Shown here: piece after piece, positions 1-8,142 of the stretch
How positions within the stretch are numbered: position 1 is the first letter of the stretch
Layout of the letters: each line of letters begins with the position of its first letter
NCBI GenBank assembly: GCA_016649895.1
Contig: JAENWR010000036.1
Span: 1 to 32,133, forward strand
Length of the DNA: 32,133 nt
Source of the DNA: Acidimicrobiia bacterium
GTDB taxonomy: Bacteria > Actinomycetota > Acidimicrobiia > Acidimicrobiales > SKKL01
Reading direction: 5' to 3'
Position numbers and translations under genes: made by a program
Notes under the pieces: model-generated
What the model saw: only the letters and a program-made list of their open reading frames with translations
Databases searched by the model: none
Told to the model about the DNA's origin: nothing

Positions 1-885
1 CCCGCCACCGTTCGCAACGAGATGGCGGTGCTCGAGACCGAGGGCTACCTCGTGCAACCGCACACCAGCGCCGGCCGCATCCCCACCGACAAGGGCTACC
101 GCTTCTTCGTCGACACGCTCACCGAGCCCGGTCGCCTGGGCAACGCCGAGACCCAACAGGTGCGCTCGTTCTTCGCCAAGGCCCACGGCGAGCTCGAAGC
201 CATGTTGGCCGACACCAGCCGGCTGCTCTCGAACATCACCCACCACGCCGCCGTGGTGGTGGGCCCGCCCCACGAGGTCGCCACCCTCCGGTCGATCCAG
301 CTCGTGGGCCTGTCGGCTCGCATCGTCCTGCAGGTGGCGGTGCTGTCCAACGGAGCGATCCACAAGCAGACCCTCGAGCTCGACACCGACGTCGACGACA
401 CCCAGCTGGCCACGGCGTCGAGCCACCTCAGCCAGCACCTGGTGGGTTCGTCGGTGGCAACGCTCGGCGCAGTTCCGCCGTCGGGTGATGCCCACGTCGA
501 CACGCTGGTCACCACGGCGCAACGGGCGCTGAGCAGCCACGACGACGAGCCCGACTCGTTGTTCGTCGGTGGCACGTCGCTGATGGCCGGCTCGTTCGAG
601 GCGGTCGACACCATCCGCCAGGTGCTCACGATCCTCGAACAGCAGATCGTCGTCGTGGCGCTCTTGCGCGACGTCCTCGACCGGGGCCTCACCGTGGCCA
701 TCGGTTCCGAGACGGGGGTCGAGCCCCTGGCAGAATGCTCCCTTGTCGTCGCTCCCTACGAGGTCGACGGCGAGGGCGTCGGCACCATCGGCGTCCTCGG
801 TCCCACCCGCATGAACTACCCGCAGGCACTGGCCGCGGTCGCTGTCGTCAGCCAGCGCCTGGGCCACCGTCTGAGCGAGGGCTGA
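1..885 (+). CDS. hrcA: Heat-inducible transcription repressor HrcA (5'-truncated by the window)
   Basis: HrcA represses class I heat-shock operons by binding the CIRCE operator. The frame is open from base 1, and the first visible residues match the end of the N-terminal winged helix ([12 protein letters not shown], then the family hallmark [11 protein letters not shown] at about residues 19-29). The true start lies upstream of the window; the ATG at 22 is internal. The rest (about 260 aa) covers the GAF-like dimerisation domain and ends with the conserved stretch around [20 protein letters not shown]. Its stop overlaps the dnaJ start (TGATG), so the two are translationally coupled. The hrcA-dnaJ2-rsmE order is typical of actinobacteria. 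No CIRCE element was seen in the window, as expected if it lies upstream. Confidence 0.96.
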   Translation, partial: PATVRNEMAVLETEGYLVQPHTSAGRIPTDKGYRFFVDTLTEPGRLGNAETQQVRSFFAKAHGELEAMLADTSRLLSNITHHAAVVVGPPHEVATLRSIQLVGLSARIVLQVAVLSNGAIHKQTLELDTDVDDTQLATASSHLSQHLVGSSVATLGAVPPSGDAHVDTLVTTAQRALSSHDDEPDSLFVGGTSLMAGSFEAVDTIRQVLTILEQQIVVVALLRDVLDRGLTVAIGSETGVEPLAECSLVVAPYEVDGEGVGTIGVLGPTRMNYPQALAAVAVVSQRLGHRLSEG

Positions 886-2017
886 TGTCAGATCTGTACG
901 AGCTCCTGGGGGTCACCCGCGGGTCGACCGCCGAGGAGATCAAGAAGGCGTACCGGCGCATGGCGCGCCAGCTGCACCCCGACGCCAACCCTGATGATCC
1001 CGCTGCCGAGGCGAGTTTCAAAGAGGTTGCCCACGCCTACGAGGTGTTGTCCGATCCCCAGAAGCGCCGACGCTACGACCAGTTCGGCGACGCCGGCCTC
1101 GGCAACGGCGGAGGCGGCGGCGCGCCGTTCGACGGCGCGGGCGGCTTCGGCGACATCTTCGACGCGTTTTTCGGTGGCGGCGGTCCCTTCGGTGGGGGAG
1201 GAGCCGGCCGCAACCAGCGTCCCACCGGCCCGGCTCGCGGTCCCGATCTCGAAGCCGTCGCCACCATCGACTTCCGCGACGCCGTCTTCGGCTGCCAGAC
1301 CGAGGTCGAGGTGCGCACCGCCATCGCCTGCGACACGTGCGAGGCCACCGGCGCCAGGCCGGGTACCTCGGTCACCACCTGCTCGGCGTGTGGCGGTAGC
1401 GGTCAGGTGCGGCGGGTGCGCCAGTCGGTGCTCGCCAGGTGGTCACCGCCGGACCGTGCACCACCTGCAACGCCAGCGGCCAGATCATCCCCGAGCCGTG
1501 CGACACGTGCGGTGGCGAGGGTCGCAAGGTCGTCGGAAAGACCTACACCGTCGACATCCCTGCCGGCGTCGACACCGGATCCACGTTGCGACTCACCGGC
1601 CGCGGGGCGGTGGGCGCTCGCGGTGGCGGCGCCGGCGACCTGTACGTACACCTCCAGGTGCGGTCCGACGACCGCTTTGAGCGGGTCGGCAACGACCTGC
1701 TCCACGAGCTCCAGCTGTCGATGCCGCAGGCCGCGCTCGGTACCCACCTCAACTTCGAGACCCTCGACGGCGACGAAAACCTGCTGGTGCCGTCGGGCAC
1801 GCAACCCGGCAAGGTGTTCCGCCTGCGAGGCCGAGGGGTCCCGAGCGTCGACGGGCGCGGCCGGGGCGATCTGTTGGTGCGCATCGCCGTCGACGTGCCC
1901 ACCAAGCTCAGCGACGACCAAGACCAGCTCCTACGCCAGTACGCCGCGGCGATGGGCGACGAAGTGTCACCGACCGACGAGAGCTTCTTCGCCAAGATCA
2001 AGTCGGCGTTCAAGTAG
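885..2017 (+). CDS. dnaJ: Chaperone DnaJ (DnaJ2 type), apparent -1 frameshift near 1434
   Basis: Hsp40 co-chaperone that stimulates DnaK. The ATG at 885 overlaps the hrcA stop. The J domain spans about residues 1-65 with the HPD motif at QLHPDANP, followed by a Gly/Phe-rich linker ([11 protein letters not shown]) and a zinc-finger region. The first two CxxC motifs (CDTC, CSAC) are read in the starting frame. The last two (CTTC, CDTC) and the whole C-terminal substrate-binding domain, ending KIKSAFK, are read in another frame. The switch lies at about 1431-1436, where CTCGCCAGG would restore the family sequence SVL-GQ-VVTAG if one G were present (CTC GGC CAG). With that base the protein would be about 377 aa, the normal length. 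As printed, the first frame runs on through nonsense into rsmE. Either a sequencing error or a recent mutation fits; the rest looks under full constraint. Confidence 0.93.
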
Positions 2018-2023
2018 GCCGCG

Positions 2024-2743
2024 ATGGCCAGCGTTCGATCAGTACCGCTCGGAGGACCCGACGGGCAGGGTGGCCCGCACGTGTTCGTCGACGACCTCGC
2101 CAGGCCGGTGCTCACGTCGGCCGACCGCCACCACCTGGAGAAGGTCGTACGGATGCGAGCTGGCGACCCGCTCACGGCGTCCGACGGGCGAGGCGGTTGG
2201 CGCCCGTGCCGGTTCGGCGATCCGCTCGAGGTGAGCGGCGAGGTGCAGGTCGCTGGTCGACGGTCGCCGGAGATCACCATCGCGTTCACACCGGTGAAGG
2301 GCGATCGCCCCGAATGGGTGGTGCAGAAGCTCACCGAGCTCGGAGTCGACACCATCGTGGTGCTGCGCACCGAGCGATCGGTGGTGCGGTGGGACGACGA
2401 GCGGGCCGTCCGCCAGCTCGAGCGGTTTCGCCGGATAGCCCACGAGGCGGCGATGCAGTGCCGCAGGTGTCACCTCCCCGAGGTCGAGGGCGTGTTGGGC
2501 GTGGCCGAGGTGGCCGGTTGGCCGGGGGTGGCGCGCGCCGACATGGGGGGTCGGCCGGCCGCTCTGGGGCGCCCGGTGGTTCTGATCGGACCCGAGGGCG
2601 GCTGGACCGACGCGGAGTGTGAACTCGTCCCCGACGCCATAGGTCTGGGGGACTACGTGTTGCGGGCCGAGACGGCTGCGCTCGCCGCCGCGACGGTGCT
2701 CACGGCGCAGCGCGGCGGTTCGACCCTGAACCGCGACGTCTGA
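2024..2743 (+). CDS. rsmE: 16S rRNA (uracil(1498)-N(3))-methyltransferase
   Basis: RsmE methylates N3 of U1498 in 16S rRNA using S-adenosylmethionine. It belongs to the SPOUT superfamily, whose knotted C-terminal fold binds the cofactor. Seen here are an N-terminal PUA-like segment with [13 protein letters not shown] (about residues 36-48), the family motif [12 protein letters not shown] (about 100-111), and the SPOUT knot motifs [11 protein letters not shown] (about 185-195) and [12 protein letters not shown] near the C-terminus. The length, 239 aa, is typical. It starts 7 nt after the dnaJ stop, so it is probably co-transcribed with hrcA and dnaJ. Confidence 0.95.
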   Translation: MASVRSVPLGGPDGQGGPHVFVDDLARPVLTSADRHHLEKVVRMRAGDPLTASDGRGGWRPCRFGDPLEVSGEVQVAGRRSPEITIAFTPVKGDRPEWVVQKLTELGVDTIVVLRTERSVVRWDDERAVRQLERFRRIAHEAAMQCRRCHLPEVEGVLGVAEVAGWPGVARADMGGRPAALGRPVVLIGPEGGWTDAECELVPDAIGLGDYVLRAETAALAAATVLTAQRGGSTLNRDV

Positions 2744-2744
2744 A

Positions 2745-2779
2745 CACACTCTGTGATAGAACTTCTCACGCAGTGCGGT
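2745..2779 (+). promoter_or_regulatory. Two tandem candidate BldD boxes upstream of bldD
   Basis: The published Streptomyces BldD consensus is nTnACnC(A/T)GnGTnAn. Two sequences in this leader each match 7 of the 9 fixed positions: one centred on 2752 (core ACTCTGTG) and one centred on 2772 (core TCACGCAGTG). Their centres are exactly 20 bp apart, two helical turns, which would place bound dimers on the same face. BldD is known to control its own gene in Streptomyces. Each match alone is modest, so this is an inference from position, pairing and spacing. Confidence 0.4.
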
Positions 2780-2846
2780 TGCTCGTCACTCGACTTGCGA
2801 CCCCTTGAGAGCACGGGGCCAACGGCCCGAACCGCGTGGAGCACAG

Positions 2847-3398
2847 ATGAGCATGGACAGCGAGTCGGCCGACCCGGAAGGGATCTCGGCAGGTTACGGG
2901 CGTCGCGTCGGCGAGCGCCTTCGTGCCATCCGCCGCCAGAAGCGAGTGTCGCTCCAGGACGTCGAGGCCGAATCTGGCCAGGAGTTCAAGGCATCGGTGC
3001 TCGGCGCGTACGAGCGCGGTGAGCGCGCCATCTCGGTGCCGCGCCTCCAGCGCCTGGCTCGCTTCTACAACGTGCCGGTCGACCAGCTGCTGCCCCGCGA
3101 CGATGGTCCCGGGTTCGACGCCAATGGCGCCGTGGTTGACCTCACCGCGCGGCCGCTACCCGAGCCACAGGCCGCGATCACCATCGACCTCACCCGGCTC
3201 GACGCCATCACCGGCCCCGAAGCCGCCATGCTCAACCGGTTCCTCACCATGATCCAGGTCGAGCGCCAGGACTTCAACGGCCGGGTGCTCACCATCCGCC
3301 GCGATGACCTTCGTGCCATCGCGTGCATCCTCGGGATCGACGTGGAGCAGGCGGCCAGGCGGCTCGCCGTGATGGGCGTCGCCAACGGGCAGGACTGA
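2847..3398 (+). CDS. bldD: BldD-family transcriptional regulator with c-di-GMP signature
   Basis: In Streptomyces, BldD is the master repressor of development; a tetramer of cyclic-di-GMP glues its C-terminal domains into a DNA-binding dimer. The N-terminal XRE-type helix-turn-helix is visible at about residues 18-80 (VGERLRAIRRQKRVSLQDVE, then SVLGAYERGERAISVPRL, then FYNVPVDQLLP). The C-terminal domain carries RQD at 140-142, exactly eight residues, then RRDD at 151-154, which fits the RxD-X8-RxxD ligand signature. ATG 2847 was chosen because GGAG lies 5 nt upstream (2838-2841); a second in-frame ATG is at 2853. The gene ends 9 nt from the convergent LysM gene. What it controls outside Streptomyces-like development is unknown. 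Confidence 0.88.
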   Translation: MSMDSESADPEGISAGYGRRVGERLRAIRRQKRVSLQDVEAESGQEFKASVLGAYERGERAISVPRLQRLARFYNVPVDQLLPRDDGPGFDANGAVVDLTARPLPEPQAAITIDLTRLDAITGPEAAMLNRFLTMIQVERQDFNGRVLTIRRDDLRAIACILGIDVEQAARRLAVMGVANGQD

Positions 3399-3407
3399 AC
3401 CGAGGCC

Positions 3408-4340
3408 TCATCGCACCGCCGGCAGCATCAGCTCGATGCCGGGGTAGATGAGGTCCGGGTTGTCGGGCGACGGCAGCCGGTCGTGGTTGGCCACGACCAG
3501 TTCGTGGACGTAGGCGCCGGTCTCTCGCGACGACGGGGGGCGACCGAGGCTGGCGCCCAGGTGCTCGTCGGCGATGCGCCACAACGTGTCGCCGGGCATC
3601 GTTCGATGCAGGGCGATGGAGCTGGTGGCCGTGGTGTGGGTGGGGGCCACCGCGGCCCGTTCGGGTGAGGGTGACGGCGTACCGAGGAACGTGAGGGTGG
3701 CGGCCACCAGGCCGGTGTCGACCGCCTGGGCCGATTCGGATTGCGCCGGCGCCCTGGCCGACGAGGTCGTGGTGGGGCCGGAGGTGGCCACCGACTGCTG
3801 CTGGATGGCCTCGTGATGGGGCCCCACACCCGGGTGTGGCGACGTCGTCGCAGGATCGGCGATGCGCGAGGTCGAGCGACGCGACATGGTGACCACGACG
3901 GGTGCGTCCGCTCGCTCGTCGGTGCTGTCGCTGGCCGCGGTGTCGACGGGGGCGGGTTGGGCCATGGCCGGCGAGGCGGTGAGCACCGGCGCGAACATGG
4001 TGGGTACGGCAAGGGTGCCGAGCGTGACCGGTCGGAGCGCCATCGTGCGCCACGCCACCGGCGCCAGGCGGCGAGCGAGCGCGGTGAGTGGCCGGATGCC
4101 GATGATGCTGCCGATCAACTCGAGTGCCGTCACCACGAGTAGGTAGCCGCAGACGATCATGGCGATGGCGTGGAGGATGACGCCGAGTGCGAGCGCCGGG
4201 TCGGTGGAGGCCCACCAGTCGAGCACCGCGAGGGGTTCGGTGGGCGGTGCGGGCAACGTCTGGCCGGCGGCGGACAGCAGCGCGGCGGCAGCGAGGAGGC
4301 CGGCGAGGGCCGTGAGGCGGACGCGGATCGGATGGGTCAT
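3408..4340 (-). CDS. Membrane-anchored LysM-domain protein
   Basis: A 310-aa protein. A hydrophobic N-terminal segment (about residues 8-27, LTALAGLLAAAALLSAAG) and a second long one (about 49-80, around LALGVILHAIAMIVCGYLLV) suggest two membrane spans or a signal anchor plus one span. A Pro/Thr/Ser-rich low-complexity linker follows. A C-terminal LysM domain begins at TMPGDTLWRIADEHLG and ends at DLIYPGIELMLPAV, as expected for binding N-acetylglucosamine in peptidoglycan. The ATG overlaps the stop of the upstream pseudokinase gene (ATGA at 4337-4340), so the two are translationally coupled and probably work together at the envelope. It converges on bldD with only 9 nt between stops. No catalytic domain was seen. 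Confidence 0.82.
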   Translation of the reverse strand: MTHPIRVRLTALAGLLAAAALLSAAGQTLPAPPTEPLAVLDWWASTDPALALGVILHAIAMIVCGYLLVVTALELIGSIIGIRPLTALARRLAPVAWRTMALRPVTLGTLAVPTMFAPVLTASPAMAQPAPVDTAASDSTDERADAPVVVTMSRRSTSRIADPATTSPHPGVGPHHEAIQQQSVATSGPTTTSSARAPAQSESAQAVDTGLVAATLTFLGTPSPSPERAAVAPTHTTATSSIALHRTMPGDTLWRIADEHLGASLGRPPSSRETGAYVHELVVANHDRLPSPDNPDLIYPGIELMLPAVR

Positions 4341-5777
4341 GGTGTGGTCTTCCCGGAGATGTCGATGACGTGGCGGATGCCCCAGTCGTCGAGTGCGACC
4401 AACTGGTGGCAGCCGTCGGCGTTCGGTTCGGCGAGGAGCTGGCGCGGGGCGTCGATGCGCTGGATGGCGGAGGCGTTCGCCGAGCTGGCTGCGGAGGCCC
4501 ACTGGTCGAACACGAAGATGTGGCCCTCGGCGAGGTCGACGAACGCCGGACGCACGTGGCCGTCGCACGCGAAGTCGCCGATGGCCACGGCAGCGTGCGG
4601 AAGGTCGATCTGGAACTCGGCGTCGGGCAGGGTCAACACGCCGGCGGCGAGCGTGAGGGGGACGGGGCACGGGCGCCCGTCGGCGGTGGCGGCAGCTGCG
4701 TCGGTGGCGACCGAGCAACCTGTAACGCTGGCGAAGGGATCTACGTCGGTCGCCACCTCGACGTGCTCCCCCGGCGGGGTCGTCGCCGTGGTGGTCGTGG
4801 TGGTCGACGCGGTGGTGGCAGTGGTGGCGCCCAGCGAGGTGGTGGTGCTGTTGGGCATCGTCGTGGGCGAGAGGCCGGCGGGGGCAGGGGCGGCGGCGAG
4901 CCCGTCTGACGGGCTGGAGTCGAGCTCGACGGTGTCGCCGCCGCCCCAGAAGAGTGCCGAGATGGCGAGGACCACCACGACCACGCCACTGCACGCTCCA
5001 GCGAGGGGCAATCCTGGGAGCTGGATGGACGGCACCGGCACTCGACCGGACCGTTGCTCGCGTCGGTGGGCGACGATCCTCACCGTGCGGCCCCATCGCT
5101 GGTTCGACCCCCAGGGTCGCCTCGGGCACGGTGGTGCGGATGGCGTCGGCGAACTGGCGCGCCGACGGCCGCCGCGCCGGATCGTCGGAGGTGGCCTGGT
5201 CGGCGAGGTTGAGGAGTGCGCCCCGGTGCTGGCCCGCAGGAGCGCGCGCCGCACCCCAACGGCGGGCGGGTGGCCATTCCATGGCCACCGGTGTGGGCGC
5301 CACGAGATCGCGTAGCATCGCGCCGAGCGCCGCGACGTCGTCGGCGGGACGGGTGGCGCTGGTGGCCGCTGGCGGGTTGCCCGACGCCACCTGGGCATCG
5401 GCGAAGCCGCAGAGGACGGGTCGGCCGTCGGCGGCCAGGATGACGTGGTCGGCGGTGATGCGGCCGTGGCGGAGGCCGAGGTGGTGCAAGTCGGCCACGG
5501 TGGTGGCGAGGGCGGCCACGAGCCCGGCCGCTCGCGCCGGGTCGACCGGCCCGATCGTGGAGAGGGTGCGCGACCCGGCGAAGCGGGTGCGCAGCCGGAC
5601 CGATCCGTCGGCCTCCCGCCGAGCCGGTTCGACCAGGCTCACGACGCCCGGATGACACGCCGCCCCGAGCATGCGCCCCTCGTGTTCGAGGCGTGCGGCG
5701 GCGAGGCCATGGGCGGTCTTGGTCACGGTAGGTCGACTGCCATCGGTGTCGACCTCGAGGGTCGTGCGATCTTCCAC
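4337..5777 (-). CDS. Transmembrane protein with degenerate protein-kinase domain (pseudokinase), apparent frameshift at 5108-5112
   Basis: The N-terminal ~215 residues have a kinase layout: a beta3-type Lys (VTKTA, K20), an alphaC Glu (LEHEGRML, E33), HPGVV, then HGRITADHVIL where active kinases have HRDLKPENIL, and LCGF where they have DFG. The catalytic Asp and the metal-binding Asp are both missing, and no glycine loop is seen. In a second frame follow a basic juxtamembrane stretch, one membrane span (SGVVVVVLAISALFW), a Thr-rich linker and a ~150-aa extracytoplasmic domain ending ISGKTTP. The join requires one base fewer in the C5 run 5108-5112 (G5 in the coding sense), giving about 479 aa. 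GTG 5777 was chosen because a CATCAT box lies 7 nt upstream; ATG 5831 in the same frame is the alternative. It is coupled to the LysM gene by ATGA. Confidence 0.72.
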
Positions 5778-5903
5778 ACCGCTGATGATGGTGGATGCGT
5801 CCCGACATATCAAGAGACAATGAAAGAACATGAAGGATACGCCCATCCGTCGACACCACAGGGGGTGGAGCCCACCGGCCGCAGGGCTAACGTCGACGGC
5901 TCC

Positions 5904-7538
5904 ATGTCTCGCTCGGTCCGCCTCCGTCGTTGGCAGAAGGAAGCCCTCGATCTGCTCGAGCAGCACGGTGAACCCGACTTCCTCGCGGTGGCCACCCCGG
6001 GAGCCGGCAAGACGACCTTCGCCCTGGCGGCCGTGATCCGCCACCTCGCTGCCCACCCACGTCACCAGGTGGTGGTGGTGGCGCCGACGAGCCACCTGAA
6101 GACCCAGTGGGCCAGGGCAGCGGCGGCGCTCGGCATCCACCTCGAACCGGCGTGGTCGTCGATCGGCGGTGACCTGCCGGGCGACATGCACGGCATCGCC
6201 GTCACCTACCAGCAGGTGGCCGCCAACCCCGACGCCCTCCGCCGTCACTCCGGCCGCTTCATGGTGGTGCTCGACGAGCTGCACCACGCCGGCGACGAGC
6301 GGGCGTGGGGCACTGCGGTGCGCTCGGCGTTCGAGGCTGCGCCGCAGCGGCTGTCGCTGTCGGGCACGCCGTTTCGCTCCGACACCCACGCCATCCCGTT
6401 CGTCCGCTACGTCGCCGACGAGGCCGTGCCCGACTTCGACTACGGCTACGAGGCGGCCCTCGTCGACCGGCGTGTGGTGCGTCCCGTGTACTTCCCTGCC
6501 ATCGGCGGGTTCATGGAGTGGACAGCCCCCGACGGCACCACCAACGCGGCGAGCTTCGACGACGCCCTCGATGTCACCCGCTCGTCGCAGCGGCTGCGCA
6601 CCGCCCTCAGCCTCGACAGCGAATGGCTGCCGACGGTGCTCACCCAGGCCAACGAGCGGTTGATGGAGCTGCGGCGCGAGCAGCCTGATGCCGGTGGGCT
6701 GGTGGTGGCCACCGACCAGGACCACGCCAGGGGCATCGCCGAGCTGCTACGGGCCCGCCACCGCGTCACCGCCATGGTGGTCACCTCCGATGACCCGCTG
6801 GCGTCGTCTCGCATCGCGGCGTTCGCCGACGGCAACGTGCCGTGGCTGGTGGCGGTGCGCATGGTGTCCGAAGGCGTCGACATCCCGCGGCTACGCCTCG
6901 GCGTCTTCGCCACCACCACGACCACCGAGCTGTTCTTCCGCCAGGTCGTCGGCCGCTTCGTGCGCCACACCGGCGGGCTCGCCCGCCAGGAGCGGGCATG
7001 GCTGTTCATCCCCGACGACTCGCGGCTGCGGCACTACGCGGCCACCATCGCCGAGCAGCGCCGCCACAGCCTGCGGCGCGACTGGGAGAAGGGCGAGCGG
7101 CCCGAGCTCGACGAGGACCCCACCGCCCTCGACGACGTGCCGGGCGAGCAGGAGCAGATGTCGCTGTTCCAGGTGCTGTCGGCCGAGGTGACCAACACCG
7201 GCTCGGGCCTGTCGGTCTTCGACGACGACGCCGATCTCGAGAACGCCGACGACGACGAGGACACGAGCGTGCCGGTGGAGCTGCCACCCCCGCCGCCTCC
7301 CGGTCGCAGCCGGTCGCTCATCGCCACCGATGGCCGGCCGCTGTCGGAGGTGAAGCAGGAGCTGCGCACCATCAACGCCGACCTCGCCCGCCGGCTCGCC
7401 CGGTTCGCCGGGACCACGCACAAGGAGGTGAACATCCGCCTCAACCAGGCGGCGGGCATCCGGCGCATCGCCGACGCCACCGCCGACCAGCTGCAACAGC
7501 GGGTGGTCGAAGCCGAGAAGTGGCTGGCGAGCCTCTAG
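5904..7538 (+). CDS. DEAD/DEAH-box superfamily II helicase
   Basis: A 544-aa SF2 helicase. Visible motifs are the Q-like region LRRWQKEALDLL, Walker A ATPGAGKTT (about residues 32-40), motif Ia VVVAPTSHLKTQW, Walker B VVLDELHHAGD, motif III SLSGTPFRSD, and in the second RecA domain VRMVSEGVDIPRLRLG and motif VI RQVVGRFVRH. An acidic linker and a PPPPPPG stretch (about residues 435-470) separate the motor from a C-terminal ~75-aa helical tail. ATG 5904 lies 10 nt after a TAACGT box and has no Shine-Dalgarno. It is divergent from the pseudokinase gene. The substrate is unknown; the nearest described relatives are the ResIII/UvrB-like helicases. GC content is like that of the core genes, so I place it outside the island that follows. 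Confidence 0.88.
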   Translation: MSRSVRLRRWQKEALDLLEQHGEPDFLAVATPGAGKTTFALAAVIRHLAAHPRHQVVVVAPTSHLKTQWARAAAALGIHLEPAWSSIGGDLPGDMHGIAVTYQQVAANPDALRRHSGRFMVVLDELHHAGDERAWGTAVRSAFEAAPQRLSLSGTPFRSDTHAIPFVRYVADEAVPDFDYGYEAALVDRRVVRPVYFPAIGGFMEWTAPDGTTNAASFDDALDVTRSSQRLRTALSLDSEWLPTVLTQANERLMELRREQPDAGGLVVATDQDHARGIAELLRARHRVTAMVVTSDDPLASSRIAAFADGNVPWLVAVRMVSEGVDIPRLRLGVFATTTTTELFFRQVVGRFVRHTGGLARQERAWLFIPDDSRLRHYAATIAEQRRHSLRRDWEKGERPELDEDPTALDDVPGEQEQMSLFQVLSAEVTNTGSGLSVFDDDADLENADDDEDTSVPVELPPPPPPGRSRSLIATDGRPLSEVKQELRTINADLARRLARFAGTTHKEVNIRLNQAAGIRRIADATADQLQQRVVEAEKWLASL

Positions 7539-8043
7539 CTCGTCGGCCAGCTGGCGTCAGGCCGCTTGGGTGGCGGTGACCCCGGAATCCGCCGGAGACA
7601 ACTCCGCCCATGCTGCCCGGGTAGCACCAGGGGCATGGTCCGGCTCGCTTCGCCCGGTGGAGGTGAAGGCGGGCGTGCTCCGCCGGGGGTGAGTGAGGTG
7701 TCACCTGGACGGGCGACGCGGGTGCCTGTGCTCGTCTATGACGACTTCGGCCAGTTCCGCATCTGGAGCCAGACCCTGCTCGGACCGAGGTCGTGAGTAA
7801 GGACCGGAGAGCCTTCGCCGAGCTGCTGGACGATCCCGTCGCCCCCAATCCCCCTGGGGGCAGCTCAGACGTGCTGCACGGGCGGAGGCTCGGTGCTGAC
7901 GATGCCGACGGGGAGCGCTGCCATGGTGATCCCCTTCCAGCGGAGACCGCGGCGGGGCGCTGTCTGGGTTTTCTTGGTTCGGCCGCCGACCGAACCAAGG
8001 AGGCCGATCGGGAGAGATCCACAATCCCTTCCCCATAGTCGCT
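7539..8043. other. Long intergenic stretch at the left edge of the island
   Basis: About 500 nt without a convincing gene. ORFs exist on both strands (for example 7566-7796 plus, 7701-8036 minus), but none has a start signal or recognisable protein features. A near-palindrome TGCTGCCCGGGTAGCA (about 7610-7625) sits inside a CCATGC/GCATGG hairpin, and the 27-bp inverted repeat at 7973-7999 is listed separately. This stretch may hold the island junction or decayed gene remnants. Confidence 0.5.
7973..7999. repeat. Perfect 10-bp inverted repeat, candidate operator
   Basis: Arms CTTGGTTCGG (7973-7982) and CCGAACCAAG (7990-7999) are perfect reverse complements around a 7-nt centre. There is no T-tract after the hairpin on either strand, so it is a poor intrinsic terminator. 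It lies about 45 bp upstream of the TATCCT promoter box of the restriction operon, the usual position for an operator. Confidence 0.6.
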
Positions 8044-8049
8044 TATCCT
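8044..8049 (+). promoter_or_regulatory. Candidate -10 box TATCCT of the restriction-kinase operon
   Basis: TATCCT fits the TAnnnT pattern found before other starts in this window. It is 6 nt from the GTG at 8056 and would place the transcript start at or next to that GTG. No good -35 hexamer was seen. Confidence 0.45.
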
Positions 8050-8055
8050 CCTACA

Positions 8056-8142
8056 GTGACCTCCCCACCCCAGCAGACCGCCTCTACCGGAACGCGTCGC
8101 GCCGCCGCTGCCTCCGGAGCCACGGAGGTCGGTCATGCCTAG
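8056..8142 (+). CDS. Possible leaderless micro-ORF (28 aa) overlapping the methyltransferase start
   Basis: GTG 8056 opens a 28-codon frame that ends with TAG at 8140-8142, 8 nt inside the ATG-containing start region of the next gene (8135). The peptide is Ser/Thr/Ala-rich (MTSPPQQTASTGTRRAAAAS...) and matches no family I know. Its only support is the TATCCT box 6 nt upstream, the stop-start overlap, and the fact that the Shine-Dalgarno of the next gene (GGAGG 8124-8128) lies inside it. It could couple or gate translation of the restriction gene, or be chance. Confidence 0.3.
   Translation: MTSPPQQTASTGTRRAAAASGATEVGHA

Noticed and set aside
735..2234. A 499-codon frame through dnaJ into rsmE
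   Set aside because: Only residues after the ATG at 885 and up to about 1434 resemble DnaJ; the rest is out of frame.
3408..6725. A single 1105-codon minus-strand frame apparently encoding a kinase-LysM fusion
   Set aside because: The middle part is nonsense, the true transmembrane and outer domain are in another frame, and the LysM gene has its own ATGA start. The frame is open only because high-GC DNA has few stops.
7701..8036. A 111-codon minus-strand ORF upstream of the island operon
   Set aside because: No start signal, no recognisable motif, and it spans the inverted repeat; it looks like a chance open frame.
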